Shown here in pieces: positions 25,777 through 33,702 of a stretch of 64,000 nucleotides of DNA. The notes under the pieces are model-generated. The model made no database searches. It was given only the letters and a program-made list of their open reading frames with translations, and had not been told where the DNA came from. This DNA is from Aquipuribacter hungaricus. Its GTDB lineage: Bacteria; Actinomycetota; Actinomycetes; Actinomycetales; JBBAYJ01. The stretch lies in assembly GCF_042663885.1 (NCBI RefSeq), contig NZ_JBHSXV010000001.1. The stretch is one strand, 5' to 3'. Both the position numbers and the translations under genes were made by a program. The stretch's first letter is position 1, and every line of letters starts with the position of its first letter.

Positions 25777-26754
25777 ATGAGAGCCGTCGTCGTGCAGCAG
25801 CCGGGCGGGCCCGAGGTGCTCGTCGTCCGCGAGGTCCCCGACCCTGTCGCCGGACCGGGCGAGGTGGTCGTCGACGTGGCCGCGGCCGGGCTCAACCGCG
25901 CCGACCTGCTCGAGCGCCAGGGCCGCTACCCCGCCCCCGAGGGGGCACCGGGCTGGCCCGGCCTCGAGTGCTCGGGCACGGTGTCGGAGGTCGGCGAGGG
26001 CGTGACCGGGCTGCGGGTCGGCGACCGGGTGTGCGCGCTGCTCGACGGTGGCGGGTACGCCGAGCGCGTCGTCGTGCGGGCAGGGCAGGTCATGCCCGTG
26101 CCCGACGGCGTGGACCTCGTCGACGCGGCGGCGCTGCCCGAGGCCGCCGCCACCGTCCACAGCACCGTCGTCGCCCGCGCCGGGCTGCGTGCCGGCGAGA
26201 CGTTCCTCGTGCACGGCGCGACGAGCGGGATCGGCACCTTCGCCACGCAGCTCGCGCACGCCCTGGGCGCCCGGACGCTGGCGACGGCGGGCTCGCCGGC
26301 CAAGGTCGCGGCGGCGGCGCCGTTCGGGGCCGACGCGGTCGTCGACTACCGCGCCGACGACCTGCACGCGCGGGTCCTCGAGCTCACCGACGGCGAGGGC
26401 GTCGACGTCGTGCTCGACCCGGTCGGGGCGCGGTACCTCGACCTGCACGTCCGGCTGCTGCGCACCGGCGGCCGGCTCGTGGTCATCGGCCTCATGGGAG
26501 GGCGGGGCGCGGAGCTCGACATGGCGGCGCTCATGACGCGACGCCTGTCGCTGCACGGCAGCACCCTGCGCTCGCGGCCCTGGCAGGAGAAGGCCGAGAT
26601 CTGCGCCGCCGTCGTCGAGCAGGTGTGGCCGCTGGTCGCCGCCGGCCGGGTGCGCCCGGTCGTGGACCGGGTGCTGCCGCTGGCCGACGCCGCCGAGGGC
26701 CACCGCGTCCTGGAGGCCGGCGAGCACGTCGGGAAGGTGCTCCTGGTGCCGTGA
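25777..26754 (+). CDS. NAD(P)H-quinone oxidoreductase (zinc-independent MDR family)
   Basis: 325 residues of the quinone-oxidoreductase branch of medium-chain dehydrogenases. The GroES-like N-domain has GEVVVDVAAAGLNRADLLERQG, and the Rossmann motif is VHGATSGIGTFATQLAHALG. The catalytic zinc ligands of alcohol dehydrogenases are absent, as in this branch (PIG3-like). It probably reduces quinones or enones with NADPH in the cytoplasm. ATG 25777 begins MRAVVVQQPGGPEV. The stop overlaps the Bpa start (TGATG), giving an oxidoreductase-Bpa pair; an oxidoreductase also lies near the bpa gene (Rv3780) in Mycobacterium tuberculosis. Confidence 0.9.
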   Translation: MRAVVVQQPGGPEVLVVREVPDPVAGPGEVVVDVAAAGLNRADLLERQGRYPAPEGAPGWPGLECSGTVSEVGEGVTGLRVGDRVCALLDGGGYAERVVVRAGQVMPVPDGVDLVDAAALPEAAATVHSTVVARAGLRAGETFLVHGATSGIGTFATQLAHALGARTLATAGSPAKVAAAAPFGADAVVDYRADDLHARVLELTDGEGVDVVLDPVGARYLDLHVRLLRTGGRLVVIGLMGGRGAELDMAALMTRRLSLHGSTLRSRPWQEKAEICAAVVEQVWPLVAAGRVRPVVDRVLPLADAAEGHRVLEAGEHVGKVLLVP

Positions 26755-27401
26755 TGGCGCACGATGGGCGGGTGGACGACACCCTCTCCCCGGTCCCCGA
26801 CGACGCCCGCGACGACGCCCCCGTGGCGCTCCCGGACGGCCAGGTGAGCGGCCAGGTGACCGGCCAGGACGGCGCGGCGGACGGCGGGACCGGTCAGCGC
26901 TCGGCGGACCGGGACCGGGTCGTGGTCGTCACCCCGCAGGGCATGTCCGTCACCACGGACACCTCCGAGGAGGGCCTGGCCGGCATGGTCGAGCAGCCCG
27001 CCAAGGTCATGCGGATCGGCAGCATGGTCAAGCAGCTGCTGGAGGAGGTCCGGACCGCCCCGCTGGACGAGGCCGGCCGCGCCCGCCTGGCCGACGTGCA
27101 CGCGCGGTCCATCGCCGAGCTCGAGAGCGGGCTGGCGGACGACCTGGTCGCGGAGCTGCGGCGCATCGCGCTCCCCTTCTCGCCCGGCTCCACCCCGAGC
27201 GAGTCCGAGCTGCGGATCGCGCAGGCCCAGCTCGTCGGCTGGCTCGAGGGCCTGTTCCACGGCATCCAGACGACGCTGTTCGCGCAGCAGATGGCGGCCC
27301 GGGCCCAGCTGGAGCAGATCCGGCGCCAGGCCCTGCCCGCCGCCCCCGTCCCCGCCCCGGGCCACGAGGGCCCGCCGACCGCCACGGGCCAGTACCTCTG
27401 A
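26754..27401 (+). CDS. bpa: bacterial proteasome activator (Bpa/PafE family)
   Basis: 215 residues. A disordered acidic N-terminus (about 1-60) leads into VVVVTPQGMSV and the helical core (PAKVMRIGSMVKQLLEEVR, LDEAGRARLADVHARSIAEL, then RIAQAQLVGWLEGLFHGIQ). The C-terminus ends GQYL, the motif that docks ring-shaped activators onto the 20S proteasome. Bpa forms a dodecameric ATP-independent ring that feeds unfolded proteins to the core. ATG 26754 shares a base with the stop of the oxidoreductase gene; GTG 26772 is an alternative. No proteasome subunit genes are in the window. Confidence 0.9.
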   Translation: MAHDGRVDDTLSPVPDDARDDAPVALPDGQVSGQVTGQDGAADGGTGQRSADRDRVVVVTPQGMSVTTDTSEEGLAGMVEQPAKVMRIGSMVKQLLEEVRTAPLDEAGRARLADVHARSIAELESGLADDLVAELRRIALPFSPGSTPSESELRIAQAQLVGWLEGLFHGIQTTLFAQQMAARAQLEQIRRQALPAAPVPAPGHEGPPTATGQYL

Positions 27402-27472
27402 GCAGGCTGTTCGACCGGTTCCGCCGGACCCACCCGCTCGGCGAGGGGCTGTGGCGGGCGGACTTCGAGCGG

Positions 27473-27826
27473 GTGGACCGGGCGAGCCGCCGGGTCCTGC
27501 AGGTGCTCGAGCACGCCGGCCGCCGGGACGAGGTGCTGCTCGTCGCGGTCCGCGCGTGCCGGGAGACGGTGTGGCGCTGCTGCACCGAGGCCGTCGCCCG
27601 GCAGCCCGGCGCCGACCGCGACGTCCCCGGCGACGACGCGCTGGCCACGGCGCACCGGGCCATGGCTCGCGCGGCCACCGCGCTGGCGCAGGCCGCGCAG
27701 GCGCTCGTCATGGCCGCTGACGACCCGACCGCGGCCGCGCGCGCCGCCGCGACGGCGACGGCGCGCGCGGACGAGGCCGCCGCGGTGCTGGGGCTGCCCG
27801 GGACTCAGCCGGCCCAGGAGCTGTAG
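27473..27826 (+). CDS. small Ala/Arg-rich hypothetical protein downstream of bpa
   Basis: 117 residues from GTG 27473, helical and Ala-rich (RRVLQVLEHAGRRDEVLL, AATALAQAAQALVMAADD), with no known domain. The frame stays open upstream to a CTG at 27398 that overlaps the Bpa stop as CTGA. That would add a plausible RLFDRFRRTHPLGEGLWRAD segment, so translation may start upstream on CTG, or the GTG may be right. The 3' end overlaps the convergent ScyD-like gene by 22 bp. Confidence 0.55.
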   Translation: MDRASRRVLQVLEHAGRRDEVLLVAVRACRETVWRCCTEAVARQPGADRDVPGDDALATAHRAMARAATALAQAAQALVMAADDPTAAARAAATATARADEAAAVLGLPGTQPAQEL

Positions 27827-28926
27827 CGCAGCAGCTGCCCGCCGGGCCCGAAGACGCCCGTCGTCACGTACACGGCACCGCGCCGGTCGACCTCGACCGC
27901 CCCGGGCGAGTCCAGCGGCACCGAGCTGCGCCCGCCGTCGGGGGCGATGCGCGTGAGCTGGCCGCCGAACAGCTCGACGACGTAGACCGTGCCGTCGTCG
28001 GCGACCGCGACGTCCACCGCGCCCGAGAAGCCCTCGGCCCACCGCTCGGCCTCGCCCGTCCGCGGGTCGACGCGGTACACCGCCCCGGTCCCGGGCGCCT
28101 CGGGGAAGCCGGGCAACGACGACACGTAGTACGTGCCGTCGGGGCCGCGCTCGACGTCGGTCGGCACCGGCTCCCCCGTGAAGGTCTCGCCGACGCAGCC
28201 GGCCAGCGTCTCCGGCGGGAGCTGCTGCTCCGGCGGCACGCCCTCGTTGAACTGCGCGATGAGCCCCTGTCGCTGCTCCTCGCCGAACTCCACCTCGACG
28301 GGCGGCAGCACCGCGACGGTGCTCGTCCGCCCGCCGGCGGACACCCGGACGATCGCGTTGGCGGCCGCGTCGGCGACGACGCGGGCGCCGCCGTCCACGA
28401 GCACCTTGTACGGGTTGGACTCGACGATGCCGGTGTACGGCCCCAGGCCGAGCGCGCCGGCCTCGCCGAGGCAGGCCTCGGACGCCCCGACGAAGCCGTA
28501 CACCGCGCCGCCGTCGGGGTTGGTCGCCGTCTCGTGGTCGATGAGCGAGCCGAGCACCTTCTGCCCGCCGCGGCTGTCGACGCGCGCGACCGAGAACGGC
28601 GCCGGGGAGCCTCCCTCGGGCGGGGCAGACAGGGTGACCGTCAGCGTGCCGCGCCCCGTCGCGTCGACGCCGCCGACCGCCCCCTGGGTGACCGTGCGCG
28701 TCGCGCCGTCGGCCGAGACCTCGGTGAGGCGTCCGGCGAACTGCTCCGCGACGTAGGCCGTGCCGTCCCTGGCCACCGAGAGCGAGAGCGCGCCGACCAG
28801 GCCCTCGGCGAGGACCTCCGGCTCCACGGGGCCCGACCGTGCCGGGGCGGCCAGGGCCGGTCCGGCCAGGGCGAGCGCCGGGGCGCAGGCGAGCGCCACG
28901 GCCCAGGTGCGGGGGCGAGCTGTCAT
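27805..28926 (-). CDS. ScyD/ScyE-family secreted beta-propeller-like protein
   Basis: 373 residues with an N-terminal signal peptide (MTARPRTWAVALACAPALAL, cleavage near ALAAPA). NHL/SMP-30-like repeats follow (LSVARDGTAYVAEQFAGRLTEV, VDVAVADDGTVYVVELFGGQLTRI, VEVDRRGAVYVTTG), typical of ScyD/ScyE-family proteins. It is presumably exported; the substrate or ligand is unknown. ATG 28926 has GGAGG upstream and starts the signal peptide. Single cysteine residues at SEACLGEA and LAGCVGE could form a disulphide outside the cell. Confidence 0.85.
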   Translation of the reverse strand: MTARPRTWAVALACAPALALAGPALAAPARSGPVEPEVLAEGLVGALSLSVARDGTAYVAEQFAGRLTEVSADGATRTVTQGAVGGVDATGRGTLTVTLSAPPEGGSPAPFSVARVDSRGGQKVLGSLIDHETATNPDGGAVYGFVGASEACLGEAGALGLGPYTGIVESNPYKVLVDGGARVVADAAANAIVRVSAGGRTSTVAVLPPVEVEFGEEQRQGLIAQFNEGVPPEQQLPPETLAGCVGETFTGEPVPTDVERGPDGTYYVSSLPGFPEAPGTGAVYRVDPRTGEAERWAEGFSGAVDVAVADDGTVYVVELFGGQLTRIAPDGGRSSVPLDSPGAVEVDRRGAVYVTTGVFGPGGQLLRYSSWAG

Positions 28927-29092
28927 GGGGGGTTCCTCCCGTCGTGCGTCGACGGCCGTGTGCGCCGACGGCCCCGTGCCGGGGCTGCAGGACCCGAGGA
29001 GCGGGCGGGGGCCGCGCTGATACACGGGGGGCCCGGTGACGGGTCGTGCTGTGCCCCCACGGGCGGTCGGCCTGCGGGTCAGCGGTCGGCGG

Positions 29093-30493
29093 TCAGCGGG
29101 CGGGGAACGTCTCCGTGAACCAGGCCCGCATGTCCGCGTCGTAGTCCTCGGGGTCGACGTTCCACTCCCGGGTGTGGTCGCCGGGCCCGTCGAACCGGGT
29201 GGTGACGAGGTCGCCGAGGCGCTCGGCCACCACGCGGCTGGGCCCGTTCGGGACGAACGCGTCGTCGTCGCTGTGGACGAGGTAGACCGGCACGTCGACG
29301 ACCTCCTCGAGGTCCGCGCGGGTCGTCCAGTCGACGTCGTCCAGGTCCAGGCCGCCGCGGAGCTCGACGAACCGCACGGCGAGGCTCGTCAGCCAGCGGG
29401 GCAGGCCGGCCAGGTCGCCCTGCTCCTCGAACACCGCCCGCCAGTCGACCACCGGGGCGTCGAGCACCAGGCCGACCACGGAGCCGGCGTGCTCGGACTC
29501 CGCGAGCAGCTGGACCTGGACCGCCCCGCCCATCGACCAGCCCGCGAGGACGACCTGCTCGGCGCCGTTGTCCAGCGCGTAGGCCACGGCGGCGTCGAGG
29601 TCGCGCCACTCGGTGACCCCGAGCCCGTACCGCCCGGACGGGTCCTGGGCGGTGCCGGCGTCGTTGCGGTAGGACGGCACGAGCACCTCGTAGCCGAGGT
29701 CGTGCCACAGCGGCAGGTAGCGGTTGGCCTCCTCGCGCTGCCCGCCACGCCCGTGCGCGAACACGATCCACGTGCCCGCCGCCGCGGCCTGCTCCGGGGT
29801 GGGGCTGGCGGGGGCGGGGACCCGGTGCGCGGGGAGGTCGCCGAGCTCGCCGTCGAGGAGCACGTCCTCGTACAGGAGCCCGACGGTGCCGGGGCTGCCG
29901 AGGAACACGTCCTGGTCGACCTGGCCGGTGGCACCGGCGTCGGGCAGCGTCCCGTCCCGGTCGTCCCAGCCGCGGACGACCCGGCCGTCCTCGCGCGACA
30001 GCACCTCGCCCGCGACACCCCAGCCGGACTCCTCGCCGAGCTGCCAGCGGACGCCGTGGAGCCCCTCGACGGCGGACCCGGCGGTGTCGGGCAGGACGAC
30101 CGTGCCGTCGGGCCGGCCGGAGGCGTCCACCCCCGCGGTGACCGACACGGGGGGCTGGCCGCCCCGGTCGACAGCGAGCGCGAGCCCGGAGAAGTACCAG
30201 GCGACGCCGACGACGAGACCGGCCGCGGCGAGCAGCACGAGCGCGAGGACGGCGGCGAGCACCCTCGGCCAGAGCCGTCGTGGCCGTCCGACCGGCGGGG
30301 TGCCGTCGGTCGCGGCACGGGACCCGGTCCCGGTCCCGGTGGTGGTGTCGCTGCCGGTCCCAGGGTCGCTGCCGGTCCCACGCTCGCTGCCGGTCCCAGG
30401 GTCGCTGCTGGTCCCCTGGTCGCTGCCGGTCCCGGGGTCGCTGCCGCTCGCGCCCGAGGTGGGCTCCGTACCCGTGGTGCCCGTGGTGCTCAT
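29093..30493 (-). CDS. membrane-anchored alpha/beta hydrolase
   Basis: 466 residues. A Gly/Ser/Thr/Asp-rich repeat region (about 5-55) precedes a single membrane span (VLAAVLALVLLAAAGLVVGVAWYF) and an extracytoplasmic or membrane-proximal alpha/beta-hydrolase domain. Nucleophile elbow GWSMGG, an aspartate region (VYLVHSDDDAFVP) and a histidine near GPGDHTREW complete the likely triad. The substrate is unknown; it resembles BAAT/dienelactone-like lipases or esterases. ATG 30493 follows the upstream HAD gene stop by 2 bp, so the two are probably co-transcribed. Confidence 0.8.
   Translation of the reverse strand: MSTTGTTGTEPTSGASGSDPGTGSDQGTSSDPGTGSERGTGSDPGTGSDTTTGTGTGSRAATDGTPPVGRPRRLWPRVLAAVLALVLLAAAGLVVGVAWYFSGLALAVDRGGQPPVSVTAGVDASGRPDGTVVLPDTAGSAVEGLHGVRWQLGEESGWGVAGEVLSREDGRVVRGWDDRDGTLPDAGATGQVDQDVFLGSPGTVGLLYEDVLLDGELGDLPAHRVPAPASPTPEQAAAAGTWIVFAHGRGGQREEANRYLPLWHDLGYEVLVPSYRNDAGTAQDPSGRYGLGVTEWRDLDAAVAYALDNGAEQVVLAGWSMGGAVQVQLLAESEHAGSVVGLVLDAPVVDWRAVFEEQGDLAGLPRWLTSLAVRFVELRGGLDLDDVDWTTRADLEEVVDVPVYLVHSDDDAFVPNGPSRVVAERLGDLVTTRFDGPGDHTREWNVDPEDYDADMRAWFTETFPAR
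30348..30446. repeat. 18-bp tandem repeat encoding GSDPGT hexapeptides
   Basis: About 5.5 copies of an 18-bp unit (plus-strand TCGCTGCCGGTCCCAGGG) lie in the 5' end of the hydrolase gene and encode GSDPGT/GSDQGT/GSERGT repeats before the membrane span. Confidence 0.8.
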
Positions 30494-30495
30494 GC

Positions 30496-31395
30496 TCAGG
30501 CCGTGCGGCCGAGCCCGCCGCTGCCGCCCACGGGCAGCGCGGCGAGCAGCCGTTCGACGACCTGGGCGACACCGTCCTCGGCGCACGCGGGCGCCACGTG
30601 GTCGGCGGCCGCGCGGGCGTCGGGGTGCCCGTCGGCCATCGCGTAGCCCGCGCCCGCCCAGCGCAGCATCGCCACGTCGTTGGGCATGTCGCCGAAGGCC
30701 ACCGCGTCGGCCGCGTCCACGCCCAGGTCCGCCGCGAGCGCGGCGAGCGTCGAGGCCTTGGTCACCCCGGGCGGGCCGATCTCGACCATGGGCACGACGG
30801 CACCGGAGTGCGTCGGCTCGCCCCGGTCGCCGACGACCCGGCGGGTGAGGCCGAGCAGGTCGTCACCGACGGTCGACGCCGACGCGTGCGCCGCCGGGCC
30901 GTCGGGGTCGGCCGCCGCGAAGGGGTCGCCGCCGGGCAGCTTGGCGAGGATCTTGACGACCGGGCCGCTGCGTTCGAGCAGCTCGTGCAGCGGGGCCCGC
31001 GGCAGGTCGCGCTCGACCGCCATGACCCAGCCCGGCTCGACCCCGAACTCGTGGACCGACTCCACGGCGAAGCTCAGGTCGGGCAGCTCGGCACGCAGGT
31101 CCGCCGCGATCTGCAGGACCACGTCGGGGGCGATGGTCGTCGTGCGGAGCACCCCGTGGTCGGGGTCGCCGACCCGCTGCAGGTCGACGACGACGGCGCC
31201 GTTGGTGAGCACGGCGTGGCCGCGGATCCCGGTGCGCGCGGCGATCTCGGTCATCCAGCGCGGCGGCCGGCCCGTGGCCAGCACGACGTGCACGCCCGCG
31301 TCCTGCGCCGCCCGCAGCGCCGCGACGGTGCGGTCGCTGGCCTGCCCGAGCCGGGGGACCAGGGTGCCGTCGATGTCGCTGGCGAGGAGGCGCAC
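30496..31395 (-). CDS. HAD-superfamily phosphatase, Cof type
   Basis: 299 residues. HAD motif I is LASDIDGTLVP, motif II/ATGR is VVLATGRPP, and motif III/IV is AVAFGDMPNDVAMLRWAG, with a C2b-type cap between. Cof-type enzymes dephosphorylate sugar phosphates, flavin or nucleotide-like phosphomonoesters. GTG 31395 is chosen because GGGGAGG lies 7-8 bases upstream and motif I follows; upstream in-frame sequence crosses a tandem-repeat region. It is paralogous to the next HAD gene upstream. Confidence 0.85.
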   Translation of the reverse strand: MRLLASDIDGTLVPRLGQASDRTVAALRAAQDAGVHVVLATGRPPRWMTEIAARTGIRGHAVLTNGAVVVDLQRVGDPDHGVLRTTTIAPDVVLQIAADLRAELPDLSFAVESVHEFGVEPGWVMAVERDLPRAPLHELLERSGPVVKILAKLPGGDPFAAADPDGPAAHASASTVGDDLLGLTRRVVGDRGEPTHSGAVVPMVEIGPPGVTKASTLAALAADLGVDAADAVAFGDMPNDVAMLRWAGAGYAMADGHPDARAAADHVAPACAEDGVAQVVERLLAALPVGGSGGLGRTA

Positions 31396-31452
31396 GGGGC
31401 CATCCTCCCCCACCCGCAGGCACGGCACCCGGCGGTGCCGTCCTCCCCCGCA

Positions 31453-31508
31453 CCGACGCCCCGACGCCCCGATGCCCCGACGCCCCGACGCCCCGACGCC
31501 CCGACGCC
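31453..31508. repeat. 8-bp tandem repeat, seven copies
   Basis: Seven units of CCGACGCC (one variant CCGATGCC) fill part of the 137-bp gap between the two HAD genes. It is non-coding in either direction by my reading. Confidence 0.85.
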
Positions 31509-31532
31509 CGGCATGGAACCGGAGGGACGCGG

Positions 31533-32366
31533 TCAGGCCGCGGCGTCGCCCAGGCCGAGGGCCCGCTCGAGGAAGACCGCGAGGCCGTCCTCGGTCACCG
31601 GCCCGATCGTCTCGACCGCCGCGCGGCGCACGTCGTCGTCCAGGGCGTTGCCCATCGCGGCGGAGTGCGCGGCCCAGCGGAGCATCTCGATGTCGTTGCG
31701 GCCGTCGCCGACGGCGTACGTGTCCTCGGGCTCGACTCCCAGGCGGCGGCGCACCGACTCCAGCGCGCTCGCCTTGGACACGCCCTCCGGGGCGATGTCG
31801 AGCCACGCCGACCAGCCGACGGCGTAGGCCACGGAGTTCAGGCCCATCCGCCCGACGATCTCCTCGAACTCCTCCGGGCTGTGGTCGAGGCTGCGGACGA
31901 TGACGCGCAGCGCCCGGGTCCGTGACAGCTCCTCGAACGAGGCGACCCGGAACCTGCCGCTGAGCTCGCCCTCGGGGAAGGCCTGGGTGAGCACCTTGTC
32001 CAGCTGCTCGGTCTCGACCCCGTACAGGGCGGTCGGCAGGTGCTCCCGGACCACGGCGAGCGCGGGGCCGGGGTCGAAGGACACGGACTCGGCGACCTCG
32101 TAGCCCTTGGGGAGCGACGGGTCCAGGCGGAGCGTCACCGCGCCGTTGGAGACGACGGCGGTGCCGGTGAGCAGGTCGAGGCGGTCGAGGACCTCGAGGG
32201 TGCCGTCGGTGCTGCGCCCGGTGGCGATGACGACGTGGGCGACCTCCGAGGCCGCGCGGACCGCGCCCCGGACCCGCTCGGTCAACCGGTCGTCGTGGTC
32301 GACGATCGTGCCGTCGATGTCCAGGGCGACCAGCGGGCGCCGGTCGCGCGGCTGCTCCGCCGTCAC
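31533..32366 (-). CDS. HAD-superfamily phosphatase, Cof type (second copy)
   Basis: 277 residues with motif I VALDIDGTIVD, ATGR (VVIATGRSTDG) and motif IV YAVGDGRNDIEMLRWA. The GTG at 32366 overlaps the stop of serS (GTGA), implying translational coupling to seryl-tRNA synthetase. HAD genes behind serS are common in actinobacteria. The substrate is unknown. Followed after 137 bp by a paralogue. Confidence 0.88.
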   Translation of the reverse strand: MTAEQPRDRRPLVALDIDGTIVDHDDRLTERVRGAVRAASEVAHVVIATGRSTDGTLEVLDRLDLLTGTAVVSNGAVTLRLDPSLPKGYEVAESVSFDPGPALAVVREHLPTALYGVETEQLDKVLTQAFPEGELSGRFRVASFEELSRTRALRVIVRSLDHSPEEFEEIVGRMGLNSVAYAVGWSAWLDIAPEGVSKASALESVRRRLGVEPEDTYAVGDGRNDIEMLRWAAHSAAMGNALDDDVRRAAVETIGPVTEDGLAVFLERALGLGDAAA

Positions 32367-33643
32367 ACCGGCACCAGGACGTCGGTGCCCAGGCGGGCCG
32401 CGAGCGGCGCCGGCACCGTCACGGAGCCGTCGGCCTGCTGGTTGTTCTCCAGCAGCGCCACGAGCCAGCGGGTCGTGGCGAGGGTGCCGTTGAGGGTGGC
32501 GACCGGCGTGGTGCCCCCCTCGCCACGGACGCGGATGTCGAGGCGGCGGGCCTGGAACGTCGTGCAGTTGCTCGTGGACGTGAGCTCGAGCCAGCGGGCC
32601 TGCGAGGGCAGCCACGCCTCGCAGTCGAACTTGCGCGCGGCGCTGGAGCCCAGGTCGCCGGCGGCCACGTCGATGACGCGGTAGGGGAGGCCGAGGGCGG
32701 TGAGCATGCCCTCCTCCAGCGCCAGCATCCGCTCGTGCTCGGTCTCGGCGTCCGCGGCGTCGCAGAACGCGAACATCTCGACCTTGTGGAACTGGTGGAC
32801 CCGGATGATGCCGCGGGTGTCCTTGCCGTGGCTGCCGGCCTCGCGCCGGTAGCAGGCCGACCAGCCCGCGTAGCGGACCGGGCCGTCGGACAGGTCGAGG
32901 ATCTCGTCGGAGTGGTAGCCGGCCAGGGCCACCTCGCTGGTGCCGACCAGGTACAGGTCGTCCGCGGCGAGCCGGTACACCTCGTCGGCGTGCGCGCCCA
33001 AGAACCCGGTGCCCGCCATGATCTCCGGCCGCACGAGCGTCGGCGTGATCATCGGCGTGAAGCCGGCCTCGAGGGCGGTGTCCATCGCCAGCGACAGCAG
33101 CGCGAGCTCCAGCCGCGCCCCGACGCCGGTGAGGAAGTAGAAGCGGCTGCCCGAGACCTTGGCGCCGCGCTTGACGTCGATCGCGCGCAGCCCCTCGGCG
33201 ACGGCCAGGTGGTCCGGCACCGCGCCGTCCGGGCCGACGACGCCCTCGGCCACCAGGTCGCGGACCTGGCCCACCTCGCGCAGCACGACGAAGTCGTCCT
33301 CGCCGCCCGGCGGGACGCCCGGCAGCACGACGTTGTCGATGCGCCGCAGCGCCGCGTCGAGGGCGGCCTCGGCGGCGTCCGCGTCGGCCTGGGCCGCCTT
33401 GACGTCGTCCGACAGCTGCTTGGCGGCGGCGACCAGCGCGGGCTTCTCGTCCTTGGGGGCCGCGGCGACGAGCTTGCCGGAGGCCTTCTGCTGCGCGCGC
33501 AGCGCCTCGAACCGGGCGACCGCCTCTCGCCGCGCCACGTCGGCGGCCAGCGCCGCGTCGACGGCGGTCGGGTCGGCGCCACGGCTGGTCTGGCTGTCCC
33601 TCGCGGTCTGCGGGTCCTCGCGCAGCGCCCTGATGTCGATCAC
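32363..33643 (-). CDS. serS: seryl-tRNA synthetase
   Basis: 426 residues, the usual length. An N-terminal coiled-coil arm (about 30-100) contacts the tRNA, followed by the class II catalytic core: TPTLVRPEIMAGTGFL, the ACYRREAGSHGKDTRGIIRVH motif-2 region, TSTSNCTTFQARRL, and NGTLATTRWLVALLEN (motif 3). It charges tRNA-Ser (and tRNA-Sec). A GTG start (MIDIRALREDP) is preceded by TAGGCT at 6 bases and has no ribosome-binding site, suggesting a leaderless message. Confidence 0.97.
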   Translation of the reverse strand: MIDIRALREDPQTARDSQTSRGADPTAVDAALAADVARREAVARFEALRAQQKASGKLVAAAPKDEKPALVAAAKQLSDDVKAAQADADAAEAALDAALRRIDNVVLPGVPPGGEDDFVVLREVGQVRDLVAEGVVGPDGAVPDHLAVAEGLRAIDVKRGAKVSGSRFYFLTGVGARLELALLSLAMDTALEAGFTPMITPTLVRPEIMAGTGFLGAHADEVYRLAADDLYLVGTSEVALAGYHSDEILDLSDGPVRYAGWSACYRREAGSHGKDTRGIIRVHQFHKVEMFAFCDAADAETEHERMLALEEGMLTALGLPYRVIDVAAGDLGSSAARKFDCEAWLPSQARWLELTSTSNCTTFQARRLDIRVRGEGGTTPVATLNGTLATTRWLVALLENNQQADGSVTVPAPLAARLGTDVLVPV

Positions 33644-33649
33644 GGCCCG

Positions 33650-33655
33650 AGCCTA
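33650..33655 (-). promoter_or_regulatory. -10 element TAGGCT of serS, probably leaderless
   Basis: On the minus strand TAGGCT, six bases (CGGGCC) and the GTG of serS. The transcription start would fall on the start codon. It faces the equally spaced -10 of the divergent lipid kinase gene. Confidence 0.5.
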
Positions 33656-33690
33656 CGTGCGCGGACGGCTGCGGAGAGCCTGCCCGCCAC

Positions 33691-33696
33691 TACGCT
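33691..33696 (+). promoter_or_regulatory. -10 element TACGCT of the lipid kinase gene, probably leaderless
   Basis: TACGCT, six bases (CAGGAC) and the GTG of the lipid kinase. The same arrangement is seen at larB and other genes in the window. Confidence 0.5.
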
Positions 33697-33702
33697 CAGG
33701 AC

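Noticed and set aside
20882..25780. 1632-residue open frame antisense to the conservon
   Set aside because: It mirrors the kinase, Roadblock and DUF742 genes, with Gly/Arg repeats that arise from the codon pattern of the real strand.
31453..31508. Short direct repeats considered as a CRISPR array
   Set aside because: Units are 8 bp with no unique spacers and no cas genes nearby.
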